Made by a program: the position numbers and the translations under genes
Shown here: in pieces, positions 51,281 to 61,327 of the stretch
How the letters are laid out: the number at the start of each line of letters is the position of its first letter
Position numbering within the stretch: position 1 is the stretch's first letter
Source: Saccharopolyspora gregorii
GTDB taxonomy: Bacteria; Actinomycetota; Actinomycetes; Mycobacteriales; Pseudonocardiaceae
NCBI RefSeq assembly: GCF_024734405.1
Contig: NZ_CP059556.1
Span: forward strand, 2,852,001-2,916,000
Direction of reading: 5' to 3'
Length of the DNA stretch: 64,000 nucleotides
Notes under the pieces: generated by a model
Told to the model about the DNA's origin: nothing
Seen by the model: the letters and a program-made list of their open reading frames with translations, nothing else
The model's database searches: none

Positions 51281-52609
51281 ATGCGAGGGCGAACGGGTTT
51301 CGGGTGGGCACTGCACGGTGACGGCAGCACGCCGCGCCCCGGCGAGTCGGTGGCCCCGCACGAACGGCTCACCTGGGGCCGCACCATCGGGTTCGGCGCC
51401 CAGCACGTGGTGGCGATGTTCGGCGCCACCTTCGTGTTCCCGGTCCTGATGGGACTGGACCCGAACCTCGCGATCATGGTGTCCGGTGGGGCGACGATCC
51501 TCTTCTTGCTCGTGGTGCAGGGCAAGATCCCCAGCTACCTGGGCAGCAGCGCCTCGTTCGTCGGCGCCGTCACCGCGATCCGCGCGGGCGGCGGGGACAC
51601 CGCCACCGTCACCGGCGCGATCCTGGTCTCCGGCGCGGTGCTCGCGATCGTCGGCCTGGTCGTGCACTTCGCCGGTCCCGGGGTGGTGCAGCGGTTGCTG
51701 CCGCCGGTGCTGTCCGGGGCGGTGGTGCTGCTGATCGGGTTCAATCTCGCGCCGGTGGTGGCCGAGACGTACTGGCCGCAGGACCAGTGGACCGCGCTGC
51801 TCACGATGATCATCGTGGTGGCGGGCAGCGTGCTGCTGCCCGGGTTCTGGGGCCGCATCGCGGTGTTCCTCGGGCTCGCCGGCGGTTACCTGCTGTCCTG
51901 GGCGTTCGACGTGCTGCTCGGCCCGATCACCGCGCCCGGCTCCGACGGGGTGGTCAGCACCCACCCGCGGGTGGACCTCAGCGGCGTCGCGGACGCGGCC
52001 TGGTTCGGGCTGCCCGAGGTGCACGCGCCGTCCTTCTCCGCCTCGGCGATCATCGTGGTGCTGCCCGCGGTGATCGCGCTGCTGGCCGAGAACACCGGGC
52101 ACGTCAAGGCCGTCGAGGAGATGACCGGCACCGACCTGCAGGGCAGCCTCGGTCGGGCGGTGTTCGCCGACGGGTTCGCCACCACGCTCTCCAGCGCGCT
52201 CGGCGGCCCGCCGACCACCACCTACGCGGAGAACATCGGCGTCATGGCGGCCACCCGGGTGTACTCGACCGCGGCGTACTGGGTGGCGGCGCTGGTGGCC
52301 ATCGGATTCGGCCTGTGCCCGAAGTTCGGTGCGATCGTGGCCGCCGTGCCCGGTGGGGTGCTCGGCGGGATCACCGTCGTGCTGTACGGCATGGTCGGGT
52401 TGCTGGGCGTGAAGATCTGGGTGCAGAACCGCGTCGACTTCGCCGATCCGGTGAACCTGCTCCCGGTCGCCGCCGGGGTGATCGCCGGCATCGGCGGGGT
52501 GTCGCTGACCTTCACGCCGAGCCTGAGCCTCAGCGGCATCTCCCTCGGCACCCTGATCGTCCTGATCGGCTACCACCTGCTCCGCGCCTTCGCCCCCGCC
52601 CGGGACTGA
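51281..52609 (+). CDS. NCS2-family uracil/xanthine permease
   Basis: 442 residues from the ATG at 51281 (an upstream frame start at 51185 lies in a non-hydrophobic region). About 12 helices are visible; NCS2 motifs are LAENTGHVKAVEEMTG, GGPPTTTYAENIGVMAATRV and SSASFVGAV. It imports uracil or another nucleobase using proton motive force. It ends the pyrimidine operon just before a strong hairpin (52624-52640). Confidence 0.92.
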   Translation: MRGRTGFGWALHGDGSTPRPGESVAPHERLTWGRTIGFGAQHVVAMFGATFVFPVLMGLDPNLAIMVSGGATILFLLVVQGKIPSYLGSSASFVGAVTAIRAGGGDTATVTGAILVSGAVLAIVGLVVHFAGPGVVQRLLPPVLSGAVVLLIGFNLAPVVAETYWPQDQWTALLTMIIVVAGSVLLPGFWGRIAVFLGLAGGYLLSWAFDVLLGPITAPGSDGVVSTHPRVDLSGVADAAWFGLPEVHAPSFSASAIIVVLPAVIALLAENTGHVKAVEEMTGTDLQGSLGRAVFADGFATTLSSALGGPPTTTYAENIGVMAATRVYSTAAYWVAALVAIGFGLCPKFGAIVAAVPGGVLGGITVVLYGMVGLLGVKIWVQNRVDFADPVNLLPVAAGVIAGIGGVSLTFTPSLSLSGISLGTLIVLIGYHLLRAFAPARD

Positions 52610-52623
52610 CCGCCGTCGGGGTC

Positions 52624-52640
52624 GCCGCGGGAGCCGCGGC
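52624..52640. terminator. Terminator hairpin at the end of the pyrimidine operon
   Basis: GCCGCGG-GAG-CCGCGGC is a perfect 7-bp stem with a 3-nt loop followed by CGTTTC. It separates the permease from the convergent monooxygenase gene. Confidence 0.65.
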
Positions 52641-52644
52641 CGTT

Positions 52645-53700
52645 TCAGCGGGGCGCGGTGGACGACCGCAGGAGGCGGTGGACCTCGCGGGCGGCGGCGC
52701 GGCCGGCGCGGTTCGCGCCGATGGTGCTGGCGGACGGGCCGTAGCCGACCAGGTGCAGCCGCGGTTCCGCGACGACCCGGGTGCCGTCCATCCGGATGCC
52801 ACCGCCCGGTTCGCGCAGGCCCAGCGGTGCCAGGTGGTCCAAGGCGGCGCGGAACCCGGTGGCCCAGAGGATCACGTCCACCTCGACCTCGGTGCCGTCG
52901 GCCCATCGCAGGCCGCCGGGCGTGATCCGCTCGAACATCGGGTGCCGGTCGAGCACCCCGGAATTCCGCGCGCGCAGCACCGCCCGCGTCGGTGGCAGCC
53001 CGGTCGCGCTCACCACGCTGCCCGGGGGCAGCCCGGCGCGGACCCGGCGGTCCACTTCGGCCACCGCGCGCCGCCCCGCGTCCGGGGTGAACTCGGCGTC
53101 GCCGAACACCGGCGGGCGGCGCGTCACCCAGGTCGTGATGGCCACCTCGGCGATCTCGGTGAGCAGTTCCACCGCGGAGATCCCGCCGCCGACCACCGCG
53201 ACCCGGCGCCCGCGGAACTCCTCGGCGCCGCGGTAGTCCGCGACGTGCAGCTGCCTGCCGGTGAACGACTCCTGGCCGGGGTAGTGCGGTACGAACGGCT
53301 TGGTCCACGTCCCGGTCGCGTTGATCACCGCCCGCGCCGACCAGGTGTCCGCGCCGGACTCCACCAGTAGCCGCTCGTCCGGTCCGCGCCGCACCGACCG
53401 CACCTGCACCGGCCGCCGCACCGGCAGCTCGAATTCGTCCTCGTACCGGGCGAAGTACTCGGCGAGCACCTCGGAGGCGGGCCGCGCCCCGTCCTTCTCC
53501 GCCAGCGCCAGGCCCGGCAGGTCGTGGATCCCGTGCACCCCGCCCAGCCGCAGCGACGGCCAGCGGTGCCGCCACGCGCCGCCGGCGCCGGTGCCCGCGT
53601 CCAGCACCACGAACCCGGTCCCGGTGCGCCGCAGGTGGTGCGCGCTGCTCAGCCCGGCCTGCCCGGCCCCGATCACGACCACGTCGACCTCGTGCTCCAC
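52645..53700 (-). CDS. Flavin-containing monooxygenase-like protein
   Basis: 351 residues from a GTG at 53700; the long frame further upstream to 53790 lacks a good start. FAD motif VVVIGAGQAGLSSAHHLRR, then WRHRWPSLRLGG, NAD(P)H fold VAVVGGGISAVELL near residue 160, and the ATGFRAALDHLAPLGL linker. It resembles YUCCA/FMO-like or putative flavoprotein oxygenases. The Baeyer-Villiger FxGxxxHxxxW fingerprint is replaced by a partial form (FTGRQLHVADYRGAEEF), so it is an FMO-like enzyme with unknown substrate. Confidence 0.82.
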   Translation of the reverse strand: MEHEVDVVVIGAGQAGLSSAHHLRRTGTGFVVLDAGTGAGGAWRHRWPSLRLGGVHGIHDLPGLALAEKDGARPASEVLAEYFARYEDEFELPVRRPVQVRSVRRGPDERLLVESGADTWSARAVINATGTWTKPFVPHYPGQESFTGRQLHVADYRGAEEFRGRRVAVVGGGISAVELLTEIAEVAITTWVTRRPPVFGDAEFTPDAGRRAVAEVDRRVRAGLPPGSVVSATGLPPTRAVLRARNSGVLDRHPMFERITPGGLRWADGTEVEVDVILWATGFRAALDHLAPLGLREPGGGIRMDGTRVVAEPRLHLVGYGPSASTIGANRAGRAAAREVHRLLRSSTAPR

Positions 53701-53958
53701 ACCGGCATGAACGCCGGGAGCGCCCGCGGGCGTCCCGCACGGGCTGTGGCGTCGGGCACCCGCGCATTGGTCCGCTCGGGTGCGACGCACACCACCGCGA
53801 CCCCTCCTTAACGCATCCGAAACGAGGTCCTAGTATCGGGGTGCAAGTGGGTGTTCGGCCCCGAACCTCTTTCGATCGCGAGACCAAGCGCGGGCAAGCG
53901 CGTGCGCCCGTTCGCGCGCTCGGAAGACGGGGAGGTCAGCAGAAAGGAGGCAAGGAAA

Positions 53959-54126
53959 GTGGCAATGGTGTGGGTGGCTCTCGCAATTGAGGCGATCGTG
54001 CTGCTGGCGGTGGCAGGCGTGGCGGTCAGGTGGGTGAACAAGCCTGCGCTGAACACTCCCGCTCAGCCCGCTGAGCAGGTCCCGGCGGTGGAACCGGCGG
54101 GTGCGATGGTCCAGCAACCTGCCTGA
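53959..54126 (+). CDS. 55-residue small membrane protein
   Basis: A GTG at 53959 has AAAGGAGG 8 nt upstream; ATG 53965 is an alternative. One hydrophobic helix (VWVALAIEAIVLLAVAGVAV) is followed by a Pro/Ala-rich, weakly charged tail (NTPAQPAEQVPAVEPAGAMV). The frame is open upstream to 53851 but that extension has no ribosome site. It ends 12 bp before a very strong hairpin. I do not recognise the family; it may be an extracytoplasmic-tail small protein. Confidence 0.6.
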   Translation: MAMVWVALAIEAIVLLAVAGVAVRWVNKPALNTPAQPAEQVPAVEPAGAMVQQPA

Positions 54127-54138
54127 ACGCGGCGCAAC

Positions 54139-54163
54139 GGGCTTGTCCGGACCGGACAAGCCC
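54139..54163. terminator. Long perfect hairpin
   Basis: GGGCTTGTCCGG and CCGGACAAGCCC are perfect 12-bp arms around one A; as RNA it folds as a 10-bp stem with a 5-nt loop. It lies 12 bp after the small membrane protein gene and probably terminates its transcript. No U-tract follows. Confidence 0.75.
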
Positions 54164-54413
54164 TGCGCATGTGCCGACCCTTATCGCCGCACTTTCTCAC
54201 CGCGTTACACATTGTTCGAGTGAATTGCCGCGCGCTTTAATCGTGCCGCTGTCGAATGGCCGTTCCCCGGGACCGCGGAACGGCCCGGGCGGCGTCCGCG
54301 GCGGCGAAATCACCTGCACGCGCACCCGGCCTCGGCGGCTCGGGCGACGACGGCTGCCCGCCCGCGACCGATAGGGTGACCGGGACCTCGCCCGACGAAC
54401 GCGGAAGGCAGCT

Positions 54414-55058
54414 GTGACCACATCCCGGCAACGGCCCCAGACCGGACGGCCCGCATCGGTGTTCGCGGACTACCGGAAGTTCGCCGCCCGCGCGGCGCGC
54501 AAGCCCGGACTGGTGGGGGCGGTGGCGCCGAGCTCGCCGCACCTCGCCCGCGAGATGGCCTCGATCGTTCCCCGCACCGCGTCCGAGACCGGACCGGTCG
54601 TCGTGGAACTCGGCCCCGGCACCGGCGCGCTCAGCCGCGCCGTCCGCGACCGTCTGCCCGAAGGCGGCAGGCACCTGGCGATCGAACTCGACAGCGGCAT
54701 GGTGGAGCACCTGCGCGCCGACCTGCCCTGGCTGGAGGTCGTGCAGGGCGACGCGGCGAAGCTGCGGACCCTGCTGGCGGACCACGGGGTGGACCGGGTC
54801 GACGCGGTGATCAGCGGGCTCCCGTGGTCGATCTTCCCCGGCGAGCTGCAGCGCGACATCCTCGCGGAGATCGGCCAGGTGCTCGTCCCCGGTGGCGCGT
54901 TCACCACGTTCGCCTACGTGCACGCGCTCGGCATGTCCGGCGCGCGCGCGTTCCGCAACCGCCTGGACCTCGCCTTCGACGAGGTCCTCACCAGCCGGAC
55001 GGTGTGGCGCAACGTGCCGCCCGCGCGGATCTACACCTGCCGCCGCCCGATCTCCTGA
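54414..55058 (+). CDS. SAM-dependent methyltransferase of the phospholipid N-methyltransferase type
   Basis: 214 residues from a GTG with GGAAGG upstream. The SAM site is VVVELGPGTGALSRAVRD, then LAIELDSGMVEHLR, followed by VVQGDAA and SGLPWSIFP, the order in PmtA/KsgA-like class I enzymes. The motif-IV NLPW-type is SGLPWS, which in this family fits phosphatidylethanolamine N-methyltransferases as well as rRNA dimethyltransferases. A -10-like TAGGGT (54372-54377) lies 37 bp upstream of the start. Confidence 0.78.
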   Translation: MTTSRQRPQTGRPASVFADYRKFAARAARKPGLVGAVAPSSPHLAREMASIVPRTASETGPVVVELGPGTGALSRAVRDRLPEGGRHLAIELDSGMVEHLRADLPWLEVVQGDAAKLRTLLADHGVDRVDAVISGLPWSIFPGELQRDILAEIGQVLVPGGAFTTFAYVHALGMSGARAFRNRLDLAFDEVLTSRTVWRNVPPARIYTCRRPIS

Positions 55059-55116
55059 CCGATCCGGACCGGCCCGACCACCGGAACAGAGCATGTGCAG
55101 CGGAGCGTGATCGGTC

Positions 55117-55122
55117 TACGGT
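55117..55122 (+). promoter_or_regulatory. -10 box of a leaderless GNAT gene
   Basis: TACGGT fits TANNNT and its last base is 6 nt before the GTG at 55129. The -35 is weak. The arrangement suggests a transcript starting at the start codon. Confidence 0.45.
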
Positions 55123-55128
55123 CGCGAT

Positions 55129-55659
55129 GTGGGGACCATTGTGCTGCTGAGGCCGGTGCTCGAAGACGACCTGACCGATCTCGACCGGATGCTCAACACC
55201 CGCGAGGCCACCCATCCCTACAACTGGTTCGGCTACCACGGCGCGGGGCATTTCCGGCGCCGCTGGGCGGAATCCGGGCTGCTGGGCGCGGACGAGGGCG
55301 TGTTGCTGGTCGTCGCCGAGCAGGACCCGCAGCGCCGGCTCGGCTTCGTGTCGTGGGCGAAGAACCCGACCGGGCAGACCTCGTACTGCTGGAACATCGG
55401 GATCACGCTGCTGCCGGAGGCGCGCGGCCGCGGTCACGGCACCGACGCGCAGCGGCAGCTCGTCGCGTACCTGTTCGCCCACACCCAGGTGAACCGGGTG
55501 GAGGCGGGCACCGAGGTGGACAACCTCGCCGAGCAGCGCGCCCTCACCAAGGCCGGGTTCACCCGGGAGGGCGTGCTGCGCGGCTGGTTGTTCCGCGACG
55601 GGCGGTGGCGGGACTGCGTGCGCTACAGCGTGCTGCGCGACGAGGTCGTCGGCCGCTGA
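55129..55659 (+). CDS. GNAT-family N-acetyltransferase
   Basis: 176 residues. The acetyl-CoA pyrophosphate loop is LPEARGRGHGTDAQRQL (Q/RxxGxG/A-type: RGRGHG), with a preceding beta-strand GFVSWAKN and a C-terminal NLAEQRALTKAGFTREGVLR. It resembles RimJ/RimL-type ribosomal or small-molecule acetyltransferases. The substrate is unknown. It is convergent with accC, whose stop is 1 bp away. Confidence 0.85.
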   Translation: MGTIVLLRPVLEDDLTDLDRMLNTREATHPYNWFGYHGAGHFRRRWAESGLLGADEGVLLVVAEQDPQRRLGFVSWAKNPTGQTSYCWNIGITLLPEARGRGHGTDAQRQLVAYLFAHTQVNRVEAGTEVDNLAEQRALTKAGFTREGVLRGWLFRDGRWRDCVRYSVLRDEVVGR

Positions 55660-55660
55660 G

Positions 55661-57000
<1,340 letters not shown>

Positions 57001-57004
<4 letters not shown>

Positions 57005-57240
57005 GGTGCCACGACCTCGGCGACGCCTTGACCGGCCTCCACCTCGTCGCCCTCGTCGAGCAGGAACCGGCCGAGGGTGCCCGCCTGTTCGGCCTTCACC
57101 TCGCTGAAGGTCTTCATCACCTCGATGAGCGCGATGGTCTGCCCTTCTTGGACCATCGCGCCGACTTCCACGAAGGGTTCCTGGTCCGGCGCGGGACGTC
57201 GGTAGAAGACGCCGGGGAGCGCGGCGTTGACGGTCGACAT
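57001..57240 (-). CDS. accB: Biotin carboxyl carrier protein domain
   Basis: 79 residues, only the lipoyl/biotinyl domain. The biotinylation site is EVMKTF with Lys43. The N terminus lacks the Ala/Pro-rich linker of full AccB, so it is a minimal carrier, like those near YcsF/PxpBC loci. It starts 31 bp after the pxpC stop and overlaps accC. Confidence 0.9.
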
Positions 57241-57271
57241 GGTGGCCTCCTCCGTAACTTGGGGTGCGGGA

Positions 57272-58249
57272 CTAGCTGACGGCGGCGCGGACCTTCTCCA
57301 GCCGGATCCCGCGGTCCCGGCGGGCGGCGATCGCGGCGTCGACGTCGACCGAGGTGAACGCCACCCGGTCGCCGGTGCGGGCCTGCGCGATGCGGTCCCG
57401 GTCGACGGAGATCACGGTGCCGACGGTGGCGTAGCCGCCGCCGGTGACCGCGTCGCCGAGCAGCACGATCGGTTCGTCCCCGCCGGGAACCTGGACCGAG
57501 CCGATGGGGTACCCGAGGTCGACGACGTTCGCCGGGTCGCTGCCCGCGCCGAACGGTGGCTCGCGGTCGACGAAGTCGATGGTGCCGCCGCGCAACCGGT
57601 AGCCGACGCGGTCGGCGTCCTTGGTCACCTTCCACTCGGTGTCCACGAAGGACTCCATCGCGGTCTCGGTGAGCCGGTAGGAGCACAGCCCCACCACGAG
57701 CCGCAGCTGCGCCGGTCCGCCGAGGGCCGGCCGCAGCCCCGCGGGCACCGAGGTGCCGGGGGACGGCCCGGACACCGGCGGCGAACCCAGCGGCAACCGG
57801 TCGTCCGCGCGCAGCGCCCTGCCGTGGAAGCCGCCGATGCCGGTGAGCGTGTAGGTGGAGCGCGAACCCAGGTACTCCGGTACCGCGATCCCACCGCTGA
57901 CGGCCACGTACGGGCGGGCGCCCGCGGTGAGCATCTCGAAGGACAGGACGTCCCCGGCGCGCACCGCGATCGCCTCCCACAGCGGGACGGGTTCGCCGTT
58001 GACGCGGGCCGGGGCGTCGGCGCCGGTGACGGCGATGCGGCGCTCGTCGGTGAACTCCAGCTCCGGCCCGATGTAGGTGGCCTCCAGCGCGGCGGCCCCC
58101 TCCGGGTTGCCCACCAGCAGGTTGGCCACGCGGAAGGAGTACTGGTCGAGCGCGCCGGAGGGCGGCATCCCGATGGCGTACCAGCCGTCGCGCCCGGCGT
58201 CCTGCACCGTCGTGTACAGCCCTCCGGAGCGCACGATGACCTCGCTCAT
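57272..58249 (-). CDS. pxpC: PxpC/KipA-like carboxyltransferase-type subunit
   Basis: 325 residues from the ATG at 58249 overlapping the pxpB stop. Family segments are TTVQDAGRDGWYAIGMPPSG, GALDQYSFRVANLLVGNPEG and PYVAVSGGIAVPEYLGSRST. It is homologous to the allophanate hydrolase subunit 2 / AHS2 domain of urea carboxylase. With PxpB and PxpA it forms 5-oxoprolinase in many bacteria. Here the operon also encodes a biotin carrier and carboxylase, which points to a biotin-dependent reaction as an alternative. Confidence 0.87.
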   Translation of the reverse strand: MSEVIVRSGGLYTTVQDAGRDGWYAIGMPPSGALDQYSFRVANLLVGNPEGAAALEATYIGPELEFTDERRIAVTGADAPARVNGEPVPLWEAIAVRAGDVLSFEMLTAGARPYVAVSGGIAVPEYLGSRSTYTLTGIGGFHGRALRADDRLPLGSPPVSGPSPGTSVPAGLRPALGGPAQLRLVVGLCSYRLTETAMESFVDTEWKVTKDADRVGYRLRGGTIDFVDREPPFGAGSDPANVVDLGYPIGSVQVPGGDEPIVLLGDAVTGGGYATVGTVISVDRDRIAQARTGDRVAFTSVDVDAAIAARRDRGIRLEKVRAAVS

Positions 58250-59145
58250 CACAGCACCTCCAGCAGGTTCCGGTTGAAGCCGTCCGGGTCCGCGAGGAAC
58301 GCGGTGGGGGAGAACTCGACCTCGGCGGTGCGGTAGCGGAAGGTGCCCGCTTCCACGTCGGCCCGGATGCGGTCGTACTCGGCGCGGTCGATCGCGCGGT
58401 AGTGCAGGATGTCGCTCGGTTTCGGGAACGCGATGTGATCGGCGAAGTCCGGCAGCGATTGCGCGAGGTCGAACACCGGCGCGGGCGCGATCCCGAAGAG
58501 TTGATATCCGCCCGCGCCGCGAACCGGGTAGATCACCGAGAACGCACCGCCGTATCCGAAGGCGCGTTCCGGAGTATCGGTGCGCGGCCGCACGTACTTG
58601 GGAACTTCGATCTGCCGTTCGCGCGGGACCATCTGATAGCAGAACGGCAATCCGGGCACGAATCCGAGCATGGTGACGATGAACGGCGCACCGGTGATCG
58701 CGTCGATCAGTTCGGGGACGCCGCGGAACCCGTTGATCCGCGCCGCGTAGTCGAGATCGGTGCCGGACGGGTCCTGGTGGTGGTCCCGGAAGCGCAGCAG
58801 GGTCTCCCGGGTCCACGGGTCGTCGAAGAGGATCGGCACGTCCACGATCCGGGTCGGCACCACGTGGTCTTCCGGCAGGTCGCCCGCGGTGATCTCCAGC
58901 CTGCGCAGCTCGTCGACCAGTTCCGCCGGGTGCAGGCGGTCCGGGTCGAGCCGGACCATGTAGGAGGCGTTGGACGGGCAGATGTCGACGACGCCGTCGA
59001 TGCCCTGCTCGCGCAGCGCGCCGGTGATCGCCATCGCCTTGAAATTCGCTTCCAGGCTCATTTCCTGATCGAGTTCGACGAAGACGAATTCATCGCCGCC
59101 GAACTCGTACCGAGCGGGAGGCAGGTGCGTGGTAGTCGCTGCCAT
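58249..59145 (-). CDS. pxpB: PxpB/KipI-like (AHS1) subunit
   Basis: 298 residues, longer than most KipI-type proteins (about 230-250); the core has GFVPGLPFCYQMVPRERQ, VPKYVRPRTDTPERAFGYGG and YPVRGAGGYQLFG, characteristic of AHS1/KipI. The start ATG has GAGGAGG upstream. It leads the minus-strand operon and faces pxpA across about 350 bp. The N-terminal about 60 residues form the extension and are not typical of PxpB. Confidence 0.85.
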   Translation of the reverse strand: MAATTTHLPPARYEFGGDEFVFVELDQEMSLEANFKAMAITGALREQGIDGVVDICPSNASYMVRLDPDRLHPAELVDELRRLEITAGDLPEDHVVPTRIVDVPILFDDPWTRETLLRFRDHHQDPSGTDLDYAARINGFRGVPELIDAITGAPFIVTMLGFVPGLPFCYQMVPRERQIEVPKYVRPRTDTPERAFGYGGAFSVIYPVRGAGGYQLFGIAPAPVFDLAQSLPDFADHIAFPKPSDILHYRAIDRAEYDRIRADVEAGTFRYRTAEVEFSPTAFLADPDGFNRNLLEVL

Positions 59146-59497
59146 GTCGACCTCCTCAACCGGTTACGGAGGTGATCTGCCGTGGACCAGAGCATGCGCC
59201 GAAGTGATTCCCGGCGCAGAACCTGAGCTGAGAACTCGTTGGACGGCACGAAAAAAATCGCACGTTCGGGTCACCATAGCCCGCGCACCACGAAGATCGG
59301 TACGCGCGAACGCACGCACCGGAATGGGCCGAAAGGACCCGCGTAGATCGGGAAAGGACCGGCGAGGACAACCGAAAGGAGCACTGCGCGGTCCGGGGGC
59401 GTGCGGGAACATGGCTCTGACCATCGGCGCGCGGCCGGGGATCACCGCAGGGCACACCCCGTCGGGTCGCGGTCGGCAGCTGCGGGAGGTGGGTCCG
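59146..59497. other. Divergent control region between pxpB and pxpA
   Basis: About 350 bases without a supported gene. A minus-strand TATGGT (59273-59278) could be a -10 for pxpB. A run of seven As at 59251-59257 is unusual in this GC-rich background. A plus-strand AAAGGAG near 59378 and an in-frame ATG at 59411 offer an alternative longer PxpA start. Confidence 0.5.
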
Positions 59498-60313
59498 GTG
59501 CAGGAACTGGTGGATCTCAACGCGGACGCGGGGGAGAGCTTCGGCCGGTGGAAGCTCGGTGACGACGAACGGGTGATCCCGTTGGTCACGTCGGTGAACA
59601 TCGCCTGCGGCTGGCACGCGGGCGACCCGGCGACGATGCGGGAGTCGCTGCGCATCGCGCGCGACGCGGGCGTGGCCGCAGGCGCGCACCCCGGATTCCC
59701 CGACCTGACCGGGTTCGGGCGGCGCGCGCTCGCGCTGAGCCCGCGGGAGGCGGCGGACGCGTGCCTGTACCAGTTCGGCGCGCTGCGGGCGCTGGCCGAC
59801 GAGCTGGGCGTGCCCATCACCCACGTGAAGCCGCACGGCGCGTTCTACGGGCTCACCTCGCGGGAACCGGACGTGGCCGCGGCGGTCGGCGAGGCCGTCG
59901 CCGCCGCGGCGCCGGGCGTGCCTGTGGTGCTGCTGGCCGGTGCGACCGCCGACCGGGTGGCCGAACGGGGCGTGCCTGTGGTGCGGGAGGCGTTCGCCGA
60001 CCTGGACTACGACGAGACCGGGCGGATCATCATCGAACCGAACCCGGTCGCGAAGGATCCGCTGGCCTGCGCGGAGCAGGCGCTGGCGGTGCTGCGCGGC
60101 TCGGTGACCTCGGTGCGCGGCACCGACGTCCCGGTGGCGGCCGACTCGATCTGCCTGCACGGCGACCGCCCGAACGCGGTGGAGGTGGCGCGCGCGGTGC
60201 GGGACGCGCTGAGCGCGGCGGGCGTGCGGCTCGCCCCGATGCGGGACGTCCTGGCGGCGCGGGGAACCGGTGCGGCCCCCGCGGCGGGGAAGGCGGCGAC
60301 CGCACCGGCGTGA
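59498..60313 (+). CDS. pxpA: LamB/YcsF-family 5-oxoprolinase subunit A
   Basis: 271 residues from GTG 59498 with GGAGG 8 nt upstream; ATG 59411 would add 29 residues of low quality. Family motifs are LVDLNADAGESFGRWKLGDD, VNIACGWHAGDPATMRE, AAGAHPGFPDLTGFGRRA and ITHVKPHGAFYG. The PxpABC complex cleaves pyroglutamate with ATP; some family members act on other amides. It is divergently transcribed from the PxpBC-AccBC operon. Confidence 0.9.
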   Translation: MQELVDLNADAGESFGRWKLGDDERVIPLVTSVNIACGWHAGDPATMRESLRIARDAGVAAGAHPGFPDLTGFGRRALALSPREAADACLYQFGALRALADELGVPITHVKPHGAFYGLTSREPDVAAAVGEAVAAAAPGVPVVLLAGATADRVAERGVPVVREAFADLDYDETGRIIIEPNPVAKDPLACAEQALAVLRGSVTSVRGTDVPVAADSICLHGDRPNAVEVARAVRDALSAAGVRLAPMRDVLAARGTGAAPAAGKAATAPA

Positions 60314-60356
60314 TCGGGGCCAGGCCGGACGAGGCTGCTCCGGCCCGGCACCCGGG

Positions 60357-61292
60357 TCAGTTCACGGGCAGCAGCTCCTCGCGCAGCGCGACCCGGTTGT
60401 CGGTGAAGTGGTCGCCCTCCGGGCTGAACGGCGCCACCTTGTCCGGCACGCAGTCGGCGACGAGCAGCGTGTCGTCGCTGCGCTCGTCCGGCCCGGCCGC
60501 GATCATCGGCGTGCCGTCCGGCGCCCACACCCCGGAGTTGCCGCGGTACTGCCACTGCCCGCGCTCCGAGGTCTCCCAGCCGCGCCGGTTCACGTACGCC
60601 ACGAACACCCGCCACACCGAGGCCATCGCCGGGATGATGTGCTCGGTCGCGTCCGGGTACGGCACCTGGGTGGGGTTGCCGTCGTGCAGCGTGAAGTGGT
60701 GGTCGGCGGCGGTCGGACCCACCACGAGCCGAGCCCCGCGGCCCACCAGGCTCTGGTAGAGCGGCGGGAACTCGCACTCGTAGCAGTTGAGCAGGCCCAC
60801 CGGGAACTGGTTCACCTTCACCACCGGCGGCAGCTCGGTGCCCGCCGTGAAGTTGATCCGCTCCGCCGCCCCGTACAGGTGGGTCTTGCGGTAGTTCGCG
60901 GCCAGTTCACCGCCGAGGACCAGCGCGATGGAGTCGTGCACGGTGCCCGCGTCCCGGTCGAGCTCCACGTAGGGCACCACGATTCCCACGTCGTGCGCGG
61001 CCGAGAGCTCCCGGGCGGCCTGCACGGCGGTGCCGTCCGAAGGCTGGGCGAGGGCGCGGGCTTCGGCGGCGCCGAGCGAGTAGCCGGTGGTGTAGCACTC
61101 GGGGAAGGCGCACAGCTGGGCCTGGTAGCGGGCGGCGACCTCGACGACCTCCCGCATCCGGGAGAGGTTCGCGGTCACCGCTTCCGGGGTGCCCACCGGG
61201 TTCTCGCCTTGGAACAGCGCGAGGCGCACGCCGGTGCCGGGCTGCGGGGGTTCGGGCTTGGTGAGCTTGCTGGCGATGCGGATGGGGCGCAA
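60357..61292 (-). CDS. Nitrilase-superfamily carbon-nitrogen hydrolase
   Basis: 311 residues from a TTG at 61292 with GAGAGGAC upstream. The Glu-Lys-Cys triad is visible: CAFPECYTTGYS, YRKTHLYGAAER, GLLNCYECEFP. It would hydrolyse an amide or nitrile; the substrate is not readable. It follows the decarboxylase gene by 35 bp on the same strand, so it may process a product or precursor of the decarboxylation (for example an amide of a C4 acid). Confidence 0.83.
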   Translation of the reverse strand: MRPIRIASKLTKPEPPQPGTGVRLALFQGENPVGTPEAVTANLSRMREVVEVAARYQAQLCAFPECYTTGYSLGAAEARALAQPSDGTAVQAARELSAAHDVGIVVPYVELDRDAGTVHDSIALVLGGELAANYRKTHLYGAAERINFTAGTELPPVVKVNQFPVGLLNCYECEFPPLYQSLVGRGARLVVGPTAADHHFTLHDGNPTQVPYPDATEHIIPAMASVWRVFVAYVNRRGWETSERGQWQYRGNSGVWAPDGTPMIAAGPDERSDDTLLVADCVPDKVAPFSPEGDHFTDNRVALREELLPVN

Positions 61293-61327
61293 CGGTTCGT
61301 CCTCTCTGCAGGGGTGGGGAACGGGTT

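Noticed and set aside
53851-53958. Upstream extension of the small membrane protein
   Set aside because: The ATG at 53851 lacks a ribosome site and the extension is basic and unconserved in style; the GTG at 53959 has AAAGGAGG.
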